Assembly: GCA_964473105.1 (NCBI GenBank)
Contig: CAYYNQ010000105.1
Coordinates: 1 to 64,000, forward strand
Reading direction: 5' to 3'
Length of the DNA: 64,000 nt
DNA from: CAYYNQ01 sp964473105
GTDB lineage: Bacteria; Sumerlaeota; Sumerlaeia; MVZB01
The notes beneath the pieces are model-generated. The model was given only the letters and a program-made list of their open reading frames with translations, made no database searches and had not been told where the DNA came from. A program made the translations under genes and the position numbers. Below are positions 53,669 through 64,000 of this stretch, piece after piece. Position 1 is the stretch's first letter; each line of letters starts with the position of its first letter.

Positions 53669-55180
53669 CTATTTCGAGGCGTTCCCAGGCAGGGGCATAC
53701 GATAACCTGCAAGGCTGTCGTGTCGGGTCTTGAGGGTCGGCAAGTCGGACTGACCCATCAGGAAACAATCAATGCCGCGGGCGGCCTCACGGCCCTCGGC
53801 CAGAGCCCAGACAACCAGTGACTGGCCACGACGTCCATCCCCCGCCGCAAACACCCTGTCTACGGACGTATGGTAGTCATCTTGGGCCACAATGTTGCCG
53901 CGCCCATCAAGTTCAACGCCCAGTTGTTCAATAATTCCCGGTTTTTCCGGGCCAAGGAAACCCATGGCCAGAAGGACCAGGTCGGCATCCCAGAGTTTCT
54001 CAGACCCCGGGACTTCACGCATCTTGGGCCGGTTCTCCCCGGTATACCACTCGATGTCGATGGTCTTGAGCTGTTTGATCTGGCCGTGGTCGTCACCGAT
54101 CAGTTCTTTCGTGTTGATGCTGAATGCTCGGTCACAACCCTCCTCTTGGGATGTGGAGGTGCGAAAGATCATCGGGTAATAGGGCCAGGGAAAATCCCGG
54201 TTATGGCCGGCTGATGTGTCGGCCTGACCCGGCCGGTTGAGCAGTTCAAACTGGGCGATGGATTTTGCCCCCTGCCGGATGGATGTTCCGATACAGTCTG
54301 AGCCAGTATCACCCCCTCCGATGACAATGACATTCTTACCGGTCGCGAGAATTTGGTCGCTGATCGTGTCGCCAGCGATGACCTTGTTCTGCTGGGGGAG
54401 AAACTCCATTGCGAAATGAACACCATCAAGGTCACGGCCGGAAACCGGAAGGTCGCGAGGATGGGTTGAGCCGATCGCCAAGAGGACGGCATCAAAATCG
54501 GCCAGCAACTGGTCGCCGGTGATGTCTTGGCCGATATTCACGCTACATTGGAACCGGATCCCCTCGGCTTCCATCTGCTCGATGCGTCTGTAGACGTGGT
54601 TCTTCTCCATTTTGAAGTCAGGGATGCCATACATCAGCAGTCCACCGGGACGGTCATCACGTTCAAAGACCACGACATCATGCCCGGCCCGGTTGAGCTG
54701 CTGGGCGGCAGCAAGACCGGCCGGCCCGGAACCGACCACAGCAACCTTTTTCCCAGTTCGGGTCTCAGGTGGTTCAGGCGTGATCCAGCCTTCTTTCCAT
54801 GCGTGGTCAATGATGGCCATTTCAATGTTCTTGATTGTGACGGGCGGGTCGGTGATTCCGAGTACGCAGGCGGCCTCACAGGGTGCGGGACAGATGCGCC
54901 CGGTGAATTCGGGAAAATTATTGGTGGCATGCAGGCGGTTGATGGCCTCACGCCAGTTGTCCTGATAAATCAGGTCATTGAAATCGGGGATAATGTTTCC
55001 GAGCGGACAGCCGGTATGGCAAAAGGGTATTCCGCAGTCCATGCAGCGTGCGCCCTGGATCTCCAGTTCATCCTTGGCCATTTGCACCGGGATTTCGCGG
55101 AAGTCACCACGACGTTCATCGACCGGCCGATAAACCGGACTCTGCCGTTGATACTTGAGAAATCCCCTGTCGTCACCCAT
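53669..55180 (-). CDS. gltD: Glutamate synthase small subunit
   Basis: 503-residue NADPH-dependent beta subunit that passes electrons to GltB. The N-terminal Fe-S region has [17 protein letters not shown] and [10 protein letters not shown]. The FAD motif is [17 protein letters not shown] and the NADPH motif [36 protein letters not shown] closes the FAD site. All cofactor motifs are intact. It lies 104 bases after gltB on the same strand. Confidence 0.95.
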   Translation of the reverse strand: MGDDRGFLKYQRQSPVYRPVDERRGDFREIPVQMAKDELEIQGARCMDCGIPFCHTGCPLGNIIPDFNDLIYQDNWREAINRLHATNNFPEFTGRICPAPCEAACVLGITDPPVTIKNIEMAIIDHAWKEGWITPEPPETRTGKKVAVVGSGPAGLAAAQQLNRAGHDVVVFERDDRPGGLLMYGIPDFKMEKNHVYRRIEQMEAEGIRFQCSVNIGQDITGDQLLADFDAVLLAIGSTHPRDLPVSGRDLDGVHFAMEFLPQQNKVIAGDTISDQILATGKNVIVIGGGDTGSDCIGTSIRQGAKSIAQFELLNRPGQADTSAGHNRDFPWPYYPMIFRTSTSQEEGCDRAFSINTKELIGDDHGQIKQLKTIDIEWYTGENRPKMREVPGSEKLWDADLVLLAMGFLGPEKPGIIEQLGVELDGRGNIVAQDDYHTSVDRVFAAGDGRRGQSLVVWALAEGREAARGIDCFLMGQSDLPTLKTRHDSLAGYRMPLPGNASK

Positions 55181-55284
55181 GGTTCCTACGATCCTGTTGC
55201 ATGGTTTCCCCCGGTTCCTTCAGCCTCGATACGGTTCTTACCAAACTTGCCAGAGTGAAATGATTTCGGAGGCAAGGCAGGCTG

Positions 55285-58200
55285 TCAGGATGAAATCCCT
55301 CCGGCCAATTCAGGCTCCTTCTTCAACTCCTCAAGGGCTCGGCGGTAATCACGTGGGAAGACCTTCACGAATTGTTGTCTCGCAGTTTCCCAGTCCCCGA
55401 GCAGTCGTGCGGCCGGTCCGGACCCGGTATATCCGTGGTGCCGTTTGATCATTCCGCGCACATATTCATCATCGTCGGGATCGAATCTCTCAAGATCGAC
55501 CAGTTCCATGTTGCAGTGGCCTGCAAAGGTGTTGTCGGGATCGTGAATCCAGGCGACACCACCCGACATGCCGGCGGCGAAGTTGCGGCCGGTTGCGCCG
55601 AGGATGATCGCGCTGCCTCCGGTCATGTATTCACAGCCGTGGTCACCGACGCCCTCGACAACGACTTGTGCACCGCTGTTACGCACACAGAATCTTTCAC
55701 CGGCCACGCCTCGAACGAAGGCCTCGCCGCCGGTTGCGCCATAGAAGGCAACATTTCCGATAATGATGTTCTTCTCGGCTTCAAATCGTGCCTTGTCCGG
55801 GGGGCGAATAATCAGCCGTCCGCCCGAAAGGCCTTTCCCGTAATAATCGTTGGCATCGCCGAGGATCTCAATGGTCACTCCCCGAGCCAGAAAACAGCCC
55901 AAGCTTTGGCCGGCAGAACCCCGGAAGCGGATATGAATCGAGTCGTCAGGAAGCATATCCGCACCGTGTTGCCGGGCAATTTCCCCCGACAGCATTGTGC
56001 CCACTGTGCGGTTGATGTTGCGGATGGGCATGTCGATTTGTACCCTCTCGCGGCCGCTGCTGGCGATGGCTGGCTGTGCGAGCTCGATCAGCCTCTTGTC
56101 GAGCGCCCGGTCCAGCCCATGTTCCTGACTTTCACGGCAGTAGGTGCCCCATTGTTCCGGGACCTTGGGTTTCATGAGGATCGGAGTTAGGTCAAGCCCC
56201 CGGGATTTCCAGAGTTCAACGGCCTCGCTGACGTCGAGGCGGTCGACACGGCCGACCATTTCGTTGATCGTGCGAAATCCGAGCCTGGCCATGATGCGAC
56301 GCAGCTCCTCGGCGACAAAGAAAAAATAATTGACCACGTGATCAGGTTTGCCGAGGAATTTTTCCCGCAATACCGGATCCTGTGTGGCAATGCCGACCGG
56401 GCAGGTGTTGAGATGGCATTTGCGCATCATGATGCAGCCGATCGCGATCAGCGGGGCGGTTGAGAAACCGAATTCCTCGGCGCCCAGAAGAATGGCGATG
56501 GCGACATCCCTGCCGGTCTTGAGCTGGCCGTCGGTCTCGACGACGATGCGGCTTCGCAGGTCGTTTTTCAGCAGGGTCTGGTGAGTCTCGGCCAGACCCA
56601 GTTCCCAGGGAAGGCCCGCATGCTTGATTGAGGTTAGAGGAGAGTTGCCGGTGCCGCCGTCATGCCCGCTGACCAAGACGACATCGGCCTTGCCCTTGGA
56701 AACTCCGGCTGCAACGGTACCCACGCCGACCTCGGCCACCAGTTTGACGTTAATCCTCGATTCCGGGTTGGCGTTTTTAAGGTCATGGATAAGCTGAGCG
56801 AGATCCTCAATGGAGTAGATGTCGTGATGGGGTGGCGGTGAGATCAGCCCGACGCCGGGGGTGGAGTGACGGATGCGGCCGATATATTGATCGACCTTGA
56901 GGCCGGCGAGTGCGCCGCCTTCACCGGGCTTGGCGCCCTGGGCCATCTTGATTTGGATTTCCTTTGAGTTGACCAGATAATGGATCGTGACACCGAAGCG
57001 TCCCGACGCAACCTGCTTGATTGCACTGCAGCGGTTGTCCCCGTTGTCATCAGGTGTGAAGCGGACGGAATCCTCTCCGCCCTCGCCGGTATTACTTTTG
57101 CCTCCCATACGGTTCATGGCTATGGCGAGCGTTTCATGGGCCTCGCGGCTGATGGAGCCCAGCGACATGGCGCCGGTCTTGAAACGCCTGACGATTTCGG
57201 TTGCCGGTTCGATTTGGTCGATCGGGATCGGGCTGTTGCCGTTGGTCCCCTCCCTGAACTTCATCAGGCCGCGCAGGGTGCAGCGCATGCGCGAGTCCTC
57301 ATCGACCATGCGGCTGAATTCATCGAAGGTCTCGGCACGATTGAGGCGGGTCGCCTCCTGTAGCTTGCTGACCGTGAACGGGTTGATCATGTGGCGTTCA
57401 CCGTTGCGCCGCCACTGATAATGCCCGCCGGCATCCAGGTCGAGATTATGGCGGATCTGGCGAGCGGGGTGGCCGTCTTCGTGTCGTGTCAGTGCTGCAG
57501 TGGCAATACCTTCGACCCCGATTCCCTCGATCCTTGAGGCCGTCCAGGTAAAATAGCGGTCTATCACCCGCCTGTTCAGGCCAATGGCCTCGAAGATCTG
57601 AGCACCGCGGTAGCTGTGCAGGGTTGAGATGCCCATCTTGGACATGATCTTCAGCAGTCCGGCCCCAACGGCCTTGATATAGTTTTTTTCGACGGTTGCG
57701 CGGTCCGGTGTTGTCTCATCGATGTCCAGTTGGCCCGCAAGCCGCATCTGCTCAAGCGTTTCCAGTGCGATATAAGGATAGATGGCCCCGCAGCCGTAGC
57801 CGCAGAGCAGTGCAAAGTGATGGCATTCCCGCGGCTCACCAGATTCGAGGATGATTCCGCAACGTGTACGCGTACCCTCACGGACCAAGTGGTGATGTAC
57901 ACCGCCCACGGCCAGCAGACTCGGGATGGGAACGAGTTGATCGTTAACCCCACGGTCCGAGAGGATGACCAGTGTGACACCATCGGAAACCGCTGCTGCA
58001 GCATCACGGCACAGGTTGTCCATGGCCTTTTCCAACCCGGCGGGGCCATCGGCCCGGTCAAAGAGGGTTTTCAGGACACGTGAACGGAGCTTCCCTCGGT
58101 CCAAGCTGCGGAGTTTTCCCATACACGGGCTGGTCAGGACGGGTTGCTCGAGCCGGAGCATCTCACACTGCTCGGGGTTTTCTTCAAAGAGGTTCCCCTC

Positions 58201-59844
58201 GCTGCCCAGGTTGGTCACCAGTGAAGTGATCATCTCTTCGCGAATCGCATCCAGCGGGGGATTGGTGACTTGGGCAAAGAGTTGCTTGAAATAATCAAAG
58301 AGAAGCCTCGGCTTGTCGGACAGAACGGCGAGCGCGGTATCGTTGCCCATGGATCCCACGCCCTCCTTGCCAGTCGTGGCCATGGGATGCATCAGGAAAC
58401 GGAGGTCCTCAAGAGTATAACCAAACACCTGTTGGTGCCTGAGGAGATTGTCGGAATCCATGGCCCTGTTGCAGCCATTACCCGCGGCCGGAGCGGGGAT
58501 GTCCTCGAGGCGCTGAAGCCTTTGATTCAGCCAGTTTCCGTAAGGGCTGCGACCTGCAAGGGTCTCCTTGATCTCCTGGTCACTGACAATGCGATGTTCT
58601 TCCAGATTACAGAGGAACATGCGGCCAGGTTCAAGGCGGCCTTTGAGTTCCACCTGATCGTCGGGAATGTCGAGTACGCCTGACTCCGAGGCCATGATGA
58701 CCAACCCATCGCGGGTAACCCAGTAACGCGATGGCCTGAGGCCGTTTCGATCAAGAACGGCGCCGATCATGCGGCCGTTGGTAAACGCAATGGATGCGGG
58801 GCCGTCCCAGGGCTCCATCAGGCATGAATGATACTCGTAATAATCCTTTTTGTCCTGCGGCATGGATTCATGGTTCTGCCACGCCTCGGGGATGAGCATA
58901 CTGATGGCATGCGGCAGGCTGCGGCCGGTTTGGTAGACCATCTCAAGTGCGTTGTCCAGACATGCCGAGTCGCTTTGGCCCGCCGGGATGACGGGATAAA
59001 GATGATTGATATGCCTGATCATCCCCGACTCAAATAGGGCCTCACGAGCAGTCATCCAGTTACAGTTGCCCCTGACCGTATTGATCTCGCCGTTATGGGC
59101 GAGGTAGCGGAAGGGTTGTGCAAGGTCCCAGGTTGGGAACGTGTTGGTCGAGTAGCGCTGGTGTACCAATGCCAAAGCGCTGCACATGTCCGGGTCGCCG
59201 AGGTCCGGATAGAAACCTTCAAGCTGTGGGGCCAGAAGCAGGCCCTTATAGATGATTCGCTGGCAGGAAAAGCTGACCGGATGGAAATCGTTGCCACCCT
59301 CGAGCCCGAGTTCGCGAATTTTCCGGTCCAATGATTTACGGATGATGAACAGGGTTCGTTCAAAGTCCTCGTCGTCGCGGATGTTTGGGCCACGACCGAC
59401 GAAAACCTGACGGAATTGCGGTTCACTCTCGCGTGCAAGGGATCCGATGGAGGTATTATCGACAGGGACCTCCCGCCAGCCAAGGCAAACCTGCTCCTCC
59501 TCCCCGATAGTTTCCTCGATTACCCCGATACATGCCTTGAGATCCTCCTCGGCTCTTGGCATGAAGAAGAAGCCGACCCCGTATTCCCGGTATGGTGGGA
59601 GTTCGATCCCAAGTGGTGGGCATACCTTTCGGAAAAATCTGTCTGGAACCTGTGTCAAAATGCCCGCCCCGTCCCCGGTTTCCGGGTCACAGCCGCAGGC
59701 GCCCCGATGTTCGAGGTTCCTCAGCACCTCGATTCCCATGCGGACAATCTGGTGGGAAGGCTTGTTATTCAGGTGAGCGACAAAGCCGACACCGCAGGCA
59801 TCGTGTTCATGATCCGGACTGTAAAGACCCTGCTGTTGCTTCAC
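55285..59844 (-). CDS. gltB: Glutamate synthase large subunit
   Basis: 1519-residue alpha subunit that converts glutamine plus 2-oxoglutarate to two glutamates. The N-terminal Ntn-type glutaminase becomes active after removal of a short propeptide before Cys17 ([10 protein letters not shown]). The central domain and the FMN-binding synthase barrel follow ([46 protein letters not shown]). The [3Fe-4S] Cys are in [15 protein letters not shown]. The C-terminal GxGxG repeat domain is present ([34 protein letters not shown]). Length is normal. The start is GTG 59844, with GGAG upstream. Confidence 0.96.
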   Translation of the reverse strand: MKQQQGLYSPDHEHDACGVGFVAHLNNKPSHQIVRMGIEVLRNLEHRGACGCDPETGDGAGILTQVPDRFFRKVCPPLGIELPPYREYGVGFFFMPRAEEDLKACIGVIEETIGEEEQVCLGWREVPVDNTSIGSLARESEPQFRQVFVGRGPNIRDDEDFERTLFIIRKSLDRKIRELGLEGGNDFHPVSFSCQRIIYKGLLLAPQLEGFYPDLGDPDMCSALALVHQRYSTNTFPTWDLAQPFRYLAHNGEINTVRGNCNWMTAREALFESGMIRHINHLYPVIPAGQSDSACLDNALEMVYQTGRSLPHAISMLIPEAWQNHESMPQDKKDYYEYHSCLMEPWDGPASIAFTNGRMIGAVLDRNGLRPSRYWVTRDGLVIMASESGVLDIPDDQVELKGRLEPGRMFLCNLEEHRIVSDQEIKETLAGRSPYGNWLNQRLQRLEDIPAPAAGNGCNRAMDSDNLLRHQQVFGYTLEDLRFLMHPMATTGKEGVGSMGNDTALAVLSDKPRLLFDYFKQLFAQVTNPPLDAIREEMITSLVTNLGSEGNLFEENPEQCEMLRLEQPVLTSPCMGKLRSLDRGKLRSRVLKTLFDRADGPAGLEKAMDNLCRDAAAAVSDGVTLVILSDRGVNDQLVPIPSLLAVGGVHHHLVREGTRTRCGIILESGEPRECHHFALLCGYGCGAIYPYIALETLEQMRLAGQLDIDETTPDRATVEKNYIKAVGAGLLKIMSKMGISTLHSYRGAQIFEAIGLNRRVIDRYFTWTASRIEGIGVEGIATAALTRHEDGHPARQIRHNLDLDAGGHYQWRRNGERHMINPFTVSKLQEATRLNRAETFDEFSRMVDEDSRMRCTLRGLMKFREGTNGNSPIPIDQIEPATEIVRRFKTGAMSLGSISREAHETLAIAMNRMGGKSNTGEGGEDSVRFTPDDNGDNRCSAIKQVASGRFGVTIHYLVNSKEIQIKMAQGAKPGEGGALAGLKVDQYIGRIRHSTPGVGLISPPPHHDIYSIEDLAQLIHDLKNANPESRINVKLVAEVGVGTVAAGVSKGKADVVLVSGHDGGTGNSPLTSIKHAGLPWELGLAETHQTLLKNDLRSRIVVETDGQLKTGRDVAIAILLGAEEFGFSTAPLIAIGCIMMRKCHLNTCPVGIATQDPVLREKFLGKPDHVVNYFFFVAEELRRIMARLGFRTINEMVGRVDRLDVSEAVELWKSRGLDLTPILMKPKVPEQWGTYCRESQEHGLDRALDKRLIELAQPAIASSGRERVQIDMPIRNINRTVGTMLSGEIARQHGADMLPDDSIHIRFRGSAGQSLGCFLARGVTIEILGDANDYYGKGLSGGRLIIRPPDKARFEAEKNIIIGNVAFYGATGGEAFVRGVAGERFCVRNSGAQVVVEGVGDHGCEYMTGGSAIILGATGRNFAAGMSGGVAWIHDPDNTFAGHCNMELVDLERFDPDDDEYVRGMIKRHHGYTGSGPAARLLGDWETARQQFVKVFPRDYRRALEELKKEPELAGGISS

Positions 59845-59965
59845 GAACCCATATTCTCCAACCAGACTTCCACCGGGGTATCGCTAACAAATCCCGGTCT
59901 CAAATGATTGCGTTTTGCCAGATCGCCGCTGATAGCGCGTTCGTATTTGGCCTGTGCCAACGCTG

Positions 59966-60079
59966 TCCTGCGATTGCAGGGACCTCTATATACACCGCCC
60001 GAAGGCGTGCCGACCGGAGTCAGCCCGACATTTCACGCGGCAGGCTGTGCGGCTCGGTTGGGGGGGTCACGACCACCCC
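59966..60079 (-). promoter_or_regulatory. Candidate structured leader of gltB
   Basis: Three hairpins lie upstream of gltB: TCCTGC/GCAGGG (59966-59981), CGCC/GGCG with a 4-base loop (59996-60007), and GGGGT/ACCCC with an inner GGTC/GACC (60063-60079). No known riboswitch class was recognised. Confidence 0.25.
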
Positions 60080-60349
60080 AGGCCGAAGTTGCCGGACCGC
60101 TTCAGTCATGAACATCCATGATACTGTATGGATAGGATCGTGAAATGAAAGTTGGCCCGGAACCCCGGGTTTTGTGAAACGCACCCCGCCTTGATGCGTT
60201 GATGACGCTCAGATCTCCATGCTAGACGAATATGGGCCATAAAGTCGAACAAAAAGTCCTAGATTGTGAATTATTGCACGATATGGATCCTCCGGCTGTT
60301 GAATCGAGCTGCCGTGTTCGGAGGGCCGAAAATTATATTCAAAATTAAT

Positions 60350-60383
60350 ATTATCAATTATATATGATTATCAATTATATATG
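60350..60383 (+). repeat. 17-bp tandem repeat, two copies
   Basis: Two exact adjacent copies of ATTATCAATTATATATG in an A/T-rich block between gltB and the pseudopilin operon. It could be a protein-binding site (nucleoid protein or regulator) or replication slippage. Confidence 0.85.
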
Positions 60384-60583
60384 AATTACTAACGGTTGTT
60401 CCATACCCGGTGGATGGTCGCCCCTCCATAGGTTGCGGCCAACGCCGGATCTGGTCAGGTGGGTATCCTGTGGAGCATCAGTGTTACGGTTGCTGGTATG
60501 CATTAAGTCCGGCGCCAAGGAGTTGGTGTGTTCCGGCCTTGAAACCATTGGGTTAATTGGCATCCACGGGGAAGAATCCTGAG

Positions 60584-60612
60584 TTGACAGCCGAAGCTGT
60601 GCGAACTATAAA
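60584..60612 (+). promoter_or_regulatory. Sigma70-type promoter of the pseudopilin operon
   Basis: TTGACA (60584-60589), a 17-base spacer and TATAAA (60607-60612). The predicted transcript starts near 60619, about 95 bases before the first pseudopilin ATG. Confidence 0.75.
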
Positions 60613-60714
60613 CATTGTAGGGCTGGAGGAAGCTCATCTAAATGTTGTACCTTCAATGCCGCAAGGGATTGAACGGGCATCCTTTCAGGGAGTCGGGTGT
60701 TACTGAGGTTCGGT

Positions 60715-61668
60715 ATGGGGGATATCAGTATTCAATTGCACCGGAACAGAGGGAGCATAAACCGGCCGGTCGGTTTCACACTGGTAGAGCTGCTTGTCGT
60801 GGGCTTGCTCATCTCGTTGTTCTCGACCATTGCGATTGTCAACATGCAGCGCTTTTTTGACGACAGCAAACGCAAGGCTGTTTTCGATGAAGTGAAATCG
60901 CTCGGAACGGCGGCATCCTTTGCCTATGACGACATCGGATTCTTCCCCCGATTGCATCTGCTTGAGCTTCCTAAGAACCTGGTGGTTGGCCGTGACGACA
61001 ACGGGCTGGCGTTCATGCGCCCGGGTTTTGACGCCTATGGTTTCCTGGGGGCTTACTCGATCCATGCGCGAAACGTCCTTGAGAACTGGACCGGGTCCTA
61101 CATGGGTGTGACGGAGGCCCGCTCGCGACTTGGACAGGGCCAGAAGGGACTCATTCCCGTGCGTCTTCCGGATACAACGGGGATTGGTGCTGATTTTGGC
61201 AACGAGGACAATTCACTAGTCAACTGGCCGACCGATGTCTGGGGCAATCCATACGTAATCTATCTGGTCGGGTCGGATGGGCTGGCTGTGAATGCGTCAA
61301 ACTCCAAGGGGCTGGTTTTCATCCAGAACCATGCGGATGATCCGGACTTCATGGCGGCGATTGTCAGTTACGGTCCGAACAGGATCCCCGGTGGATCCCA
61401 GGACAACACCGGTTATCTTCCGCCCGTGGGGAGTGCCGATTATGAGAGTCTGAAGGCGGCGTCCCTGTATTTGGAGGGAGATCTGGTCGGCACGGGGGCG
61501 GCATTTACGCTGCGCGCGGTGAATGCAGCGGACACATCCGCGTCGTTCATGGACGCCAATTTTGCGAACAATTATGCGAACAGCATCACACACAGCAATC
61601 CTGACCCGACTGTCGGGCGAAACGGCATCCTGGATGCAGGATCCGATGACATTGTCTGGAAATTCTAG
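60715..61668 (+). CDS. Large GspG-like pseudopilin, paralogue 1
   Basis: 317 residues. A 20-residue basic leader ends in Gly, and the mature sequence starts FTLVELLVVGLLISLFSTIA, with Glu5 retained, so a prepilin peptidase should process it. The globular part contains NWTGSYMG near 124-131, DVWGNPYVIY near 174-183 and SYGPNRIPGGSQ, and ends DAGSDDIVWKF, recalling the C-terminal calcium-loop pattern of GspG. It is much larger than normal GspG (about 140), with a long insertion after the GPN motif. ATG 60715 is chosen because GAGG lies about 6 bases upstream. First of four consecutive paralogues. Confidence 0.85.
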   Translation: MGDISIQLHRNRGSINRPVGFTLVELLVVGLLISLFSTIAIVNMQRFFDDSKRKAVFDEVKSLGTAASFAYDDIGFFPRLHLLELPKNLVVGRDDNGLAFMRPGFDAYGFLGAYSIHARNVLENWTGSYMGVTEARSRLGQGQKGLIPVRLPDTTGIGADFGNEDNSLVNWPTDVWGNPYVIYLVGSDGLAVNASNSKGLVFIQNHADDPDFMAAIVSYGPNRIPGGSQDNTGYLPPVGSADYESLKAASLYLEGDLVGTGAAFTLRAVNAADTSASFMDANFANNYANSITHSNPDPTVGRNGILDAGSDDIVWKF

Positions 61669-61692
61669 GGAGTCCTCCGGAACAGGGAAATC

Positions 61693-62403
61693 ATGATGAA
61701 CGTTCTAGCAGGCATACACAGGACCCGGCACAACAGGGGTTTCACGGCGATCGAGGTATCGGCGGTTGCGACGATCATTGCAATTCTCGCTCTGATCCTG
61801 ATCCCGATTGTACGCAACCGTGTGGCCGAGGCGCGGCTGGTTGCCGCACAGGATGACATGGCGTCCATCGAGAAGGCGCAGTCGATCGCGTACGGATTTA
61901 CCGGCAAGTATTTTGGCCTGATGGGCTTGGAACGGGATGGGTTTATTAATGAGATTGGTGGAACTTGGAATAAACCATTCTCAAGTGAGTTGGTGAATGA
62001 GCCGCATATCAAAGCGAACTGGTCGGGGCCGTATCTTGCTCTGCACAGAGTGCGGACGGTTGCTGAGCTGGTCGTTGAGCGACCTTACCTGTTTCGTTCT
62101 GAAGACGTTAGTAATGTCGAAAAAGGGCCTATCCTTGTCACGCAGGATGATTTGCTTCGAGGGAAGCGGATGCCGCTTGACCCCTGGGGTGCGCCCTACC
62201 TTTTTTTCGGGGATGGCACGGTGGGCGACGAAGGGGGCCAGATTGCCATCAGCACCGAGACCAACTTTGGCTTTCCGATCGTGTTTTCACTGGGGCCGAA
62301 CGGGGCCCCGGGCAACGCGGTCGGTTCTGAGGCGGACCCCAAGCTTTATTTTCGCGAGTCGGCCGTGCTGGGTACCGGCGATGATCTTTACCGTACTTTC
62401 TAG
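61693..62403 (+). CDS. Large GspG-like pseudopilin, paralogue 2
   Basis: 236 residues. A 16-residue leader ends RG; the mature part begins FTAIEVSAVATIIAILALIL, with Glu5. The globular part has NWSGPYLAL near 115, DPWGAPYLFFGDG near 160, SLGPNGAPGNA near 200 and ends GTGDDLYRTF. These motifs match the other members in the same order. It starts 24 bases after paralogue 1; two adjacent ATG codons (61693, 61696) are possible starts. An operon with its neighbours is very likely. Confidence 0.85.
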   Translation: MMNVLAGIHRTRHNRGFTAIEVSAVATIIAILALILIPIVRNRVAEARLVAAQDDMASIEKAQSIAYGFTGKYFGLMGLERDGFINEIGGTWNKPFSSELVNEPHIKANWSGPYLALHRVRTVAELVVERPYLFRSEDVSNVEKGPILVTQDDLLRGKRMPLDPWGAPYLFFGDGTVGDEGGQIAISTETNFGFPIVFSLGPNGAPGNAVGSEADPKLYFRESAVLGTGDDLYRTF

Positions 62404-62421
62404 ACCAGGGGTTTTTTTATC

Positions 62422-63249
62422 GTGACCGAATACAGATACAGACCATCTCAGGCGGGATCTAACCGCGGGTTCACGATTGTTGAAATCGTCATTACCTTCA
62501 TCATCATCGGGATCCTGACGCTGATTCTTACGCCTGTCATTTCAAACCGGGCCAACGAGGCCCGGATCACGGCAGCCAACCGGGATCTTGAGCACCTTAA
62601 GGATGCCTTGGAGCGTGTGCAAATCGACACCGGCTATTTTGTCCGCATGTATGCCCTGAACGATACGGGGGGCGACGGCGACGGGATTGCGGCGACCGAT
62701 CCGCTGGACCGGCTGGAAAGCCTCTCGGATAACACGATTACGTCGAACAACATATATGATTCCCCGTCCAGCATATTCATCAGTGGTACGACCCAGGATT
62801 TCGTCTCGGCGAGCAACCAGCCCCGGATTCTGGCGCTGGTTGAGACCAATTACACCTGGCTGGGACCCTATATCGCCGAATGGCGCCGCGACGTGAACAA
62901 TAATGACTGGCCGGATGACCCGTGGGGCAATGATTATCTGTTTTTCACCGTCAAGGGCGTGCTTTATCCGCCGATTCAGCCCGGTGCCAGCGGGGAGCTT
63001 GACCAGGATTTCTCGGATGCCTTCCAGGTTGAAGGGCCGAACCCCGATGATATCTCGACGATCAATGTCGATGCTTTGGTCTTCGACCGGTTTGTCGTCC
63101 TCTCAACGGGCCCCGACGGGTTGCCGGGTGACGGGACCAACACGCTGCCCTCTAACAATGGGCTGGGCCAGTATGGCATGGGTGATGACCTTTACCGATC
63201 TTTCGGCGGTGTTACCCAGCGCACTAGTTTTGTGGGGAGCTTTCCGTAA
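62422..63249 (+). CDS. Large GspG-like pseudopilin, paralogue 3
   Basis: 275 residues from GTG 62422. A 16-residue leader ends RG; the mature part begins FTIVEIVITFIIIGILTLIL, with Glu5. The globular part has TWLGPYIAEW near 149, DPWGNDYLFF near 166, and STGPDGLPGDGTN followed by GMGDDLYRSF close to the end, with a 17-residue extension beyond. The helix region NRANEARITAANRDLEHLKDAL resembles the alpha-1C helix of pseudopilins. It is 18 bases after paralogue 2. Confidence 0.85.
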   Translation: MTEYRYRPSQAGSNRGFTIVEIVITFIIIGILTLILTPVISNRANEARITAANRDLEHLKDALERVQIDTGYFVRMYALNDTGGDGDGIAATDPLDRLESLSDNTITSNNIYDSPSSIFISGTTQDFVSASNQPRILALVETNYTWLGPYIAEWRRDVNNNDWPDDPWGNDYLFFTVKGVLYPPIQPGASGELDQDFSDAFQVEGPNPDDISTINVDALVFDRFVVLSTGPDGLPGDGTNTLPSNNGLGQYGMGDDLYRSFGGVTQRTSFVGSFP

Positions 63250-63371
63250 ATCTTGAACATATGGGGTGGTCGCGGCCGGGGTTTGCCGGCCGCCTTGTAG
63301 ACCCCGAAGACCAAGCGAGACGCAAGGTGAACAAACCGACAGGAGAATTTGGGAAAGAGGTGTAAAGCAGG

Positions 63372-64000
63372 ATGAGAAACAACGACAACCAACACAGGAG
63401 GGAAAGATCCGGGACGACACTGACCGAGTTGCTGGTGGTGTTGGTCATCATCAGTCTCCTGGGGACTATTGTGGTGCCGACCTATGTCGCCCATGCCGAG
63501 AGGGCACGCCGGACCGCAGCCATCGCGGATATGCGCGAACTGGCCCATGCGATGGAGACAGTTGGTTCGATTCACGGTTTCTACGTGCCGTTGCAGGTGC
63601 TTGATGACCTGCCGGGCGGCGCGCAGGCCACCGAGGTTCAGGATCCGCAGAGCAACGATGCCATCGGTGACGAGAGCGAGATCCGCCTTGTCGAGCACAC
63701 CAATACGCTGCTGGCGCTGAATAACAACCAGCCGCTGATCAGCGACGACGACATCCGAGTCAACCGGCTGGTCAATGAATGGCAGGGACCGTTCGTCAAT
63801 TTCCAGCGGTTTTACGTGGCTGACCAGAACAACCCCGACATTACGGGCAGCAACGGGCGGTTCGATTTCCCGCTGGATCCTTGGGGCAGGCCATACCGGT
63901 TCTACGGGCCGCTTGGACACATCGGTTCGGGTGCCATTACCCCGATGGTTAACGGCAGGATTGCCAGCCCGTCCAATTTCTCGGACGGGGTGGTAACGAC
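63372..64000 (+). CDS. Large GspG-like pseudopilin, paralogue 4 (3' end outside window)
   Basis: At least 209 residues, cut by the window edge. A 14-residue leader ends SG; the mature part begins TTLTELLVVLVIISLLGTIV, with Thr at position 1 instead of Phe but Glu5 kept. EWQGPFVNFQ near 137 and DPWGRPYRFYGPLG near 166 match the other members. Position 1 Phe is usual but not strictly required for processing. It lies 122 bases after paralogue 3, with GCAGG-type sequence just before ATG 63372. Confidence 0.82.
   Translation, partial: MRNNDNQHRRERSGTTLTELLVVLVIISLLGTIVVPTYVAHAERARRTAAIADMRELAHAMETVGSIHGFYVPLQVLDDLPGGAQATEVQDPQSNDAIGDESEIRLVEHTNTLLALNNNQPLISDDDIRVNRLVNEWQGPFVNFQRFYVADQNNPDITGSNGRFDFPLDPWGRPYRFYGPLGHIGSGAITPMVNGRIASPSNFSDGVVT

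Larger units (their letters stand above)
59845..60714. other. Divergent regulatory region gltB / pseudopilin operon
   Basis: 870 bases. On the gltB side (59966-60079) three short stem-loops occur in succession. In the middle is a very A/T-rich segment with a 17-bp tandem duplication (60350-60383). On the pilin side a near-consensus promoter (60584-60612) is followed by a strong ribosome-binding site and an out-of-frame start at 60642. Confidence 0.5.

Noticed and set aside
55372..56190. 272-codon plus-strand frame
   Set aside because: Antisense to gltB; no motif and no ribosome-binding site. Shadow frame.

Overview
The window is about 64 kb of chromosome from a Gram-negative-type bacterium that does not look like a model species. 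Coding density is moderate, intergenic gaps of 300-870 bp are common, and base composition is close to balanced. Large type IV pilin-like proteins, an Escherichia coli-like four-subunit fumarate reductase, a full 14-subunit complex I, CdaA/CdaR c-di-AMP genes and a histone H1-like protein suggest an uncultivated lineage such as Sumerlaeota, Hydrogenedentota or a PVC relative. That placement is an inference from memory. No rRNA, tRNA, CRISPR array, transposase or phage gene was seen.

Layout. 1-1.3 kb: nusA on the minus strand, running off the window. 1.8-7.8 kb, plus strand: an APH/LPS-kinase-like protein, trpS, two small membrane proteins, a type IV pilin-like protein with a near-consensus promoter, an orphan MalK/UgpC-type ABC ATPase and an orphan beta-class DNA methyltransferase. 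7.9-11.8 kb, minus strand: cdaA-cdaR, pdxJ and a family 4 glycosyltransferase. 12-17 kb: a GT-C membrane glycosyltransferase with a TPR tail and fumC, the latter flanked by two gene remnants (a truncated HAD hydrolase and a chimera of RnfD-like and DUF2330-like pieces). 17-27 kb: mnmA, a histone H1-like gene, a small minus-strand cluster (membrane protein, cupin lipoprotein, DUF503), then HAD phosphatase, CDP-alcohol phosphatidyltransferase, mutM, a SirB1-like protein and thiL. 27-32 kb: pyrC, lepA and a DUF3047 protein.

32.6-51.5 kb is a respiratory block. Plus-strand frdABCD converges on a minus-strand nuo operon in the order A-B-C-D-E-F-G-H-I-J-K-N-L-M. Together they could form an NADH to quinone to fumarate chain, with fumarate supplied by fumC at 15 kb. 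Upstream of nuo on the same strand are purM, gltD and gltB, so about 23 kb (36.1-59.8 kb) is co-directional.

60.6-64 kb, plus strand: a strong sigma70-type promoter precedes four consecutive, unusually large GspG-like pseudopilin genes, the last cut by the window end. They share a W-x-G-[PS]-[YF] motif and a D-x-W-G-x-x-Y motif, and the complete members also share a GP[ND]-x-x-PG motif. This tandem family is the strongest candidate here for an undescribed system, probably a cell-surface or secretion pseudopilus with several paralogous subunits.
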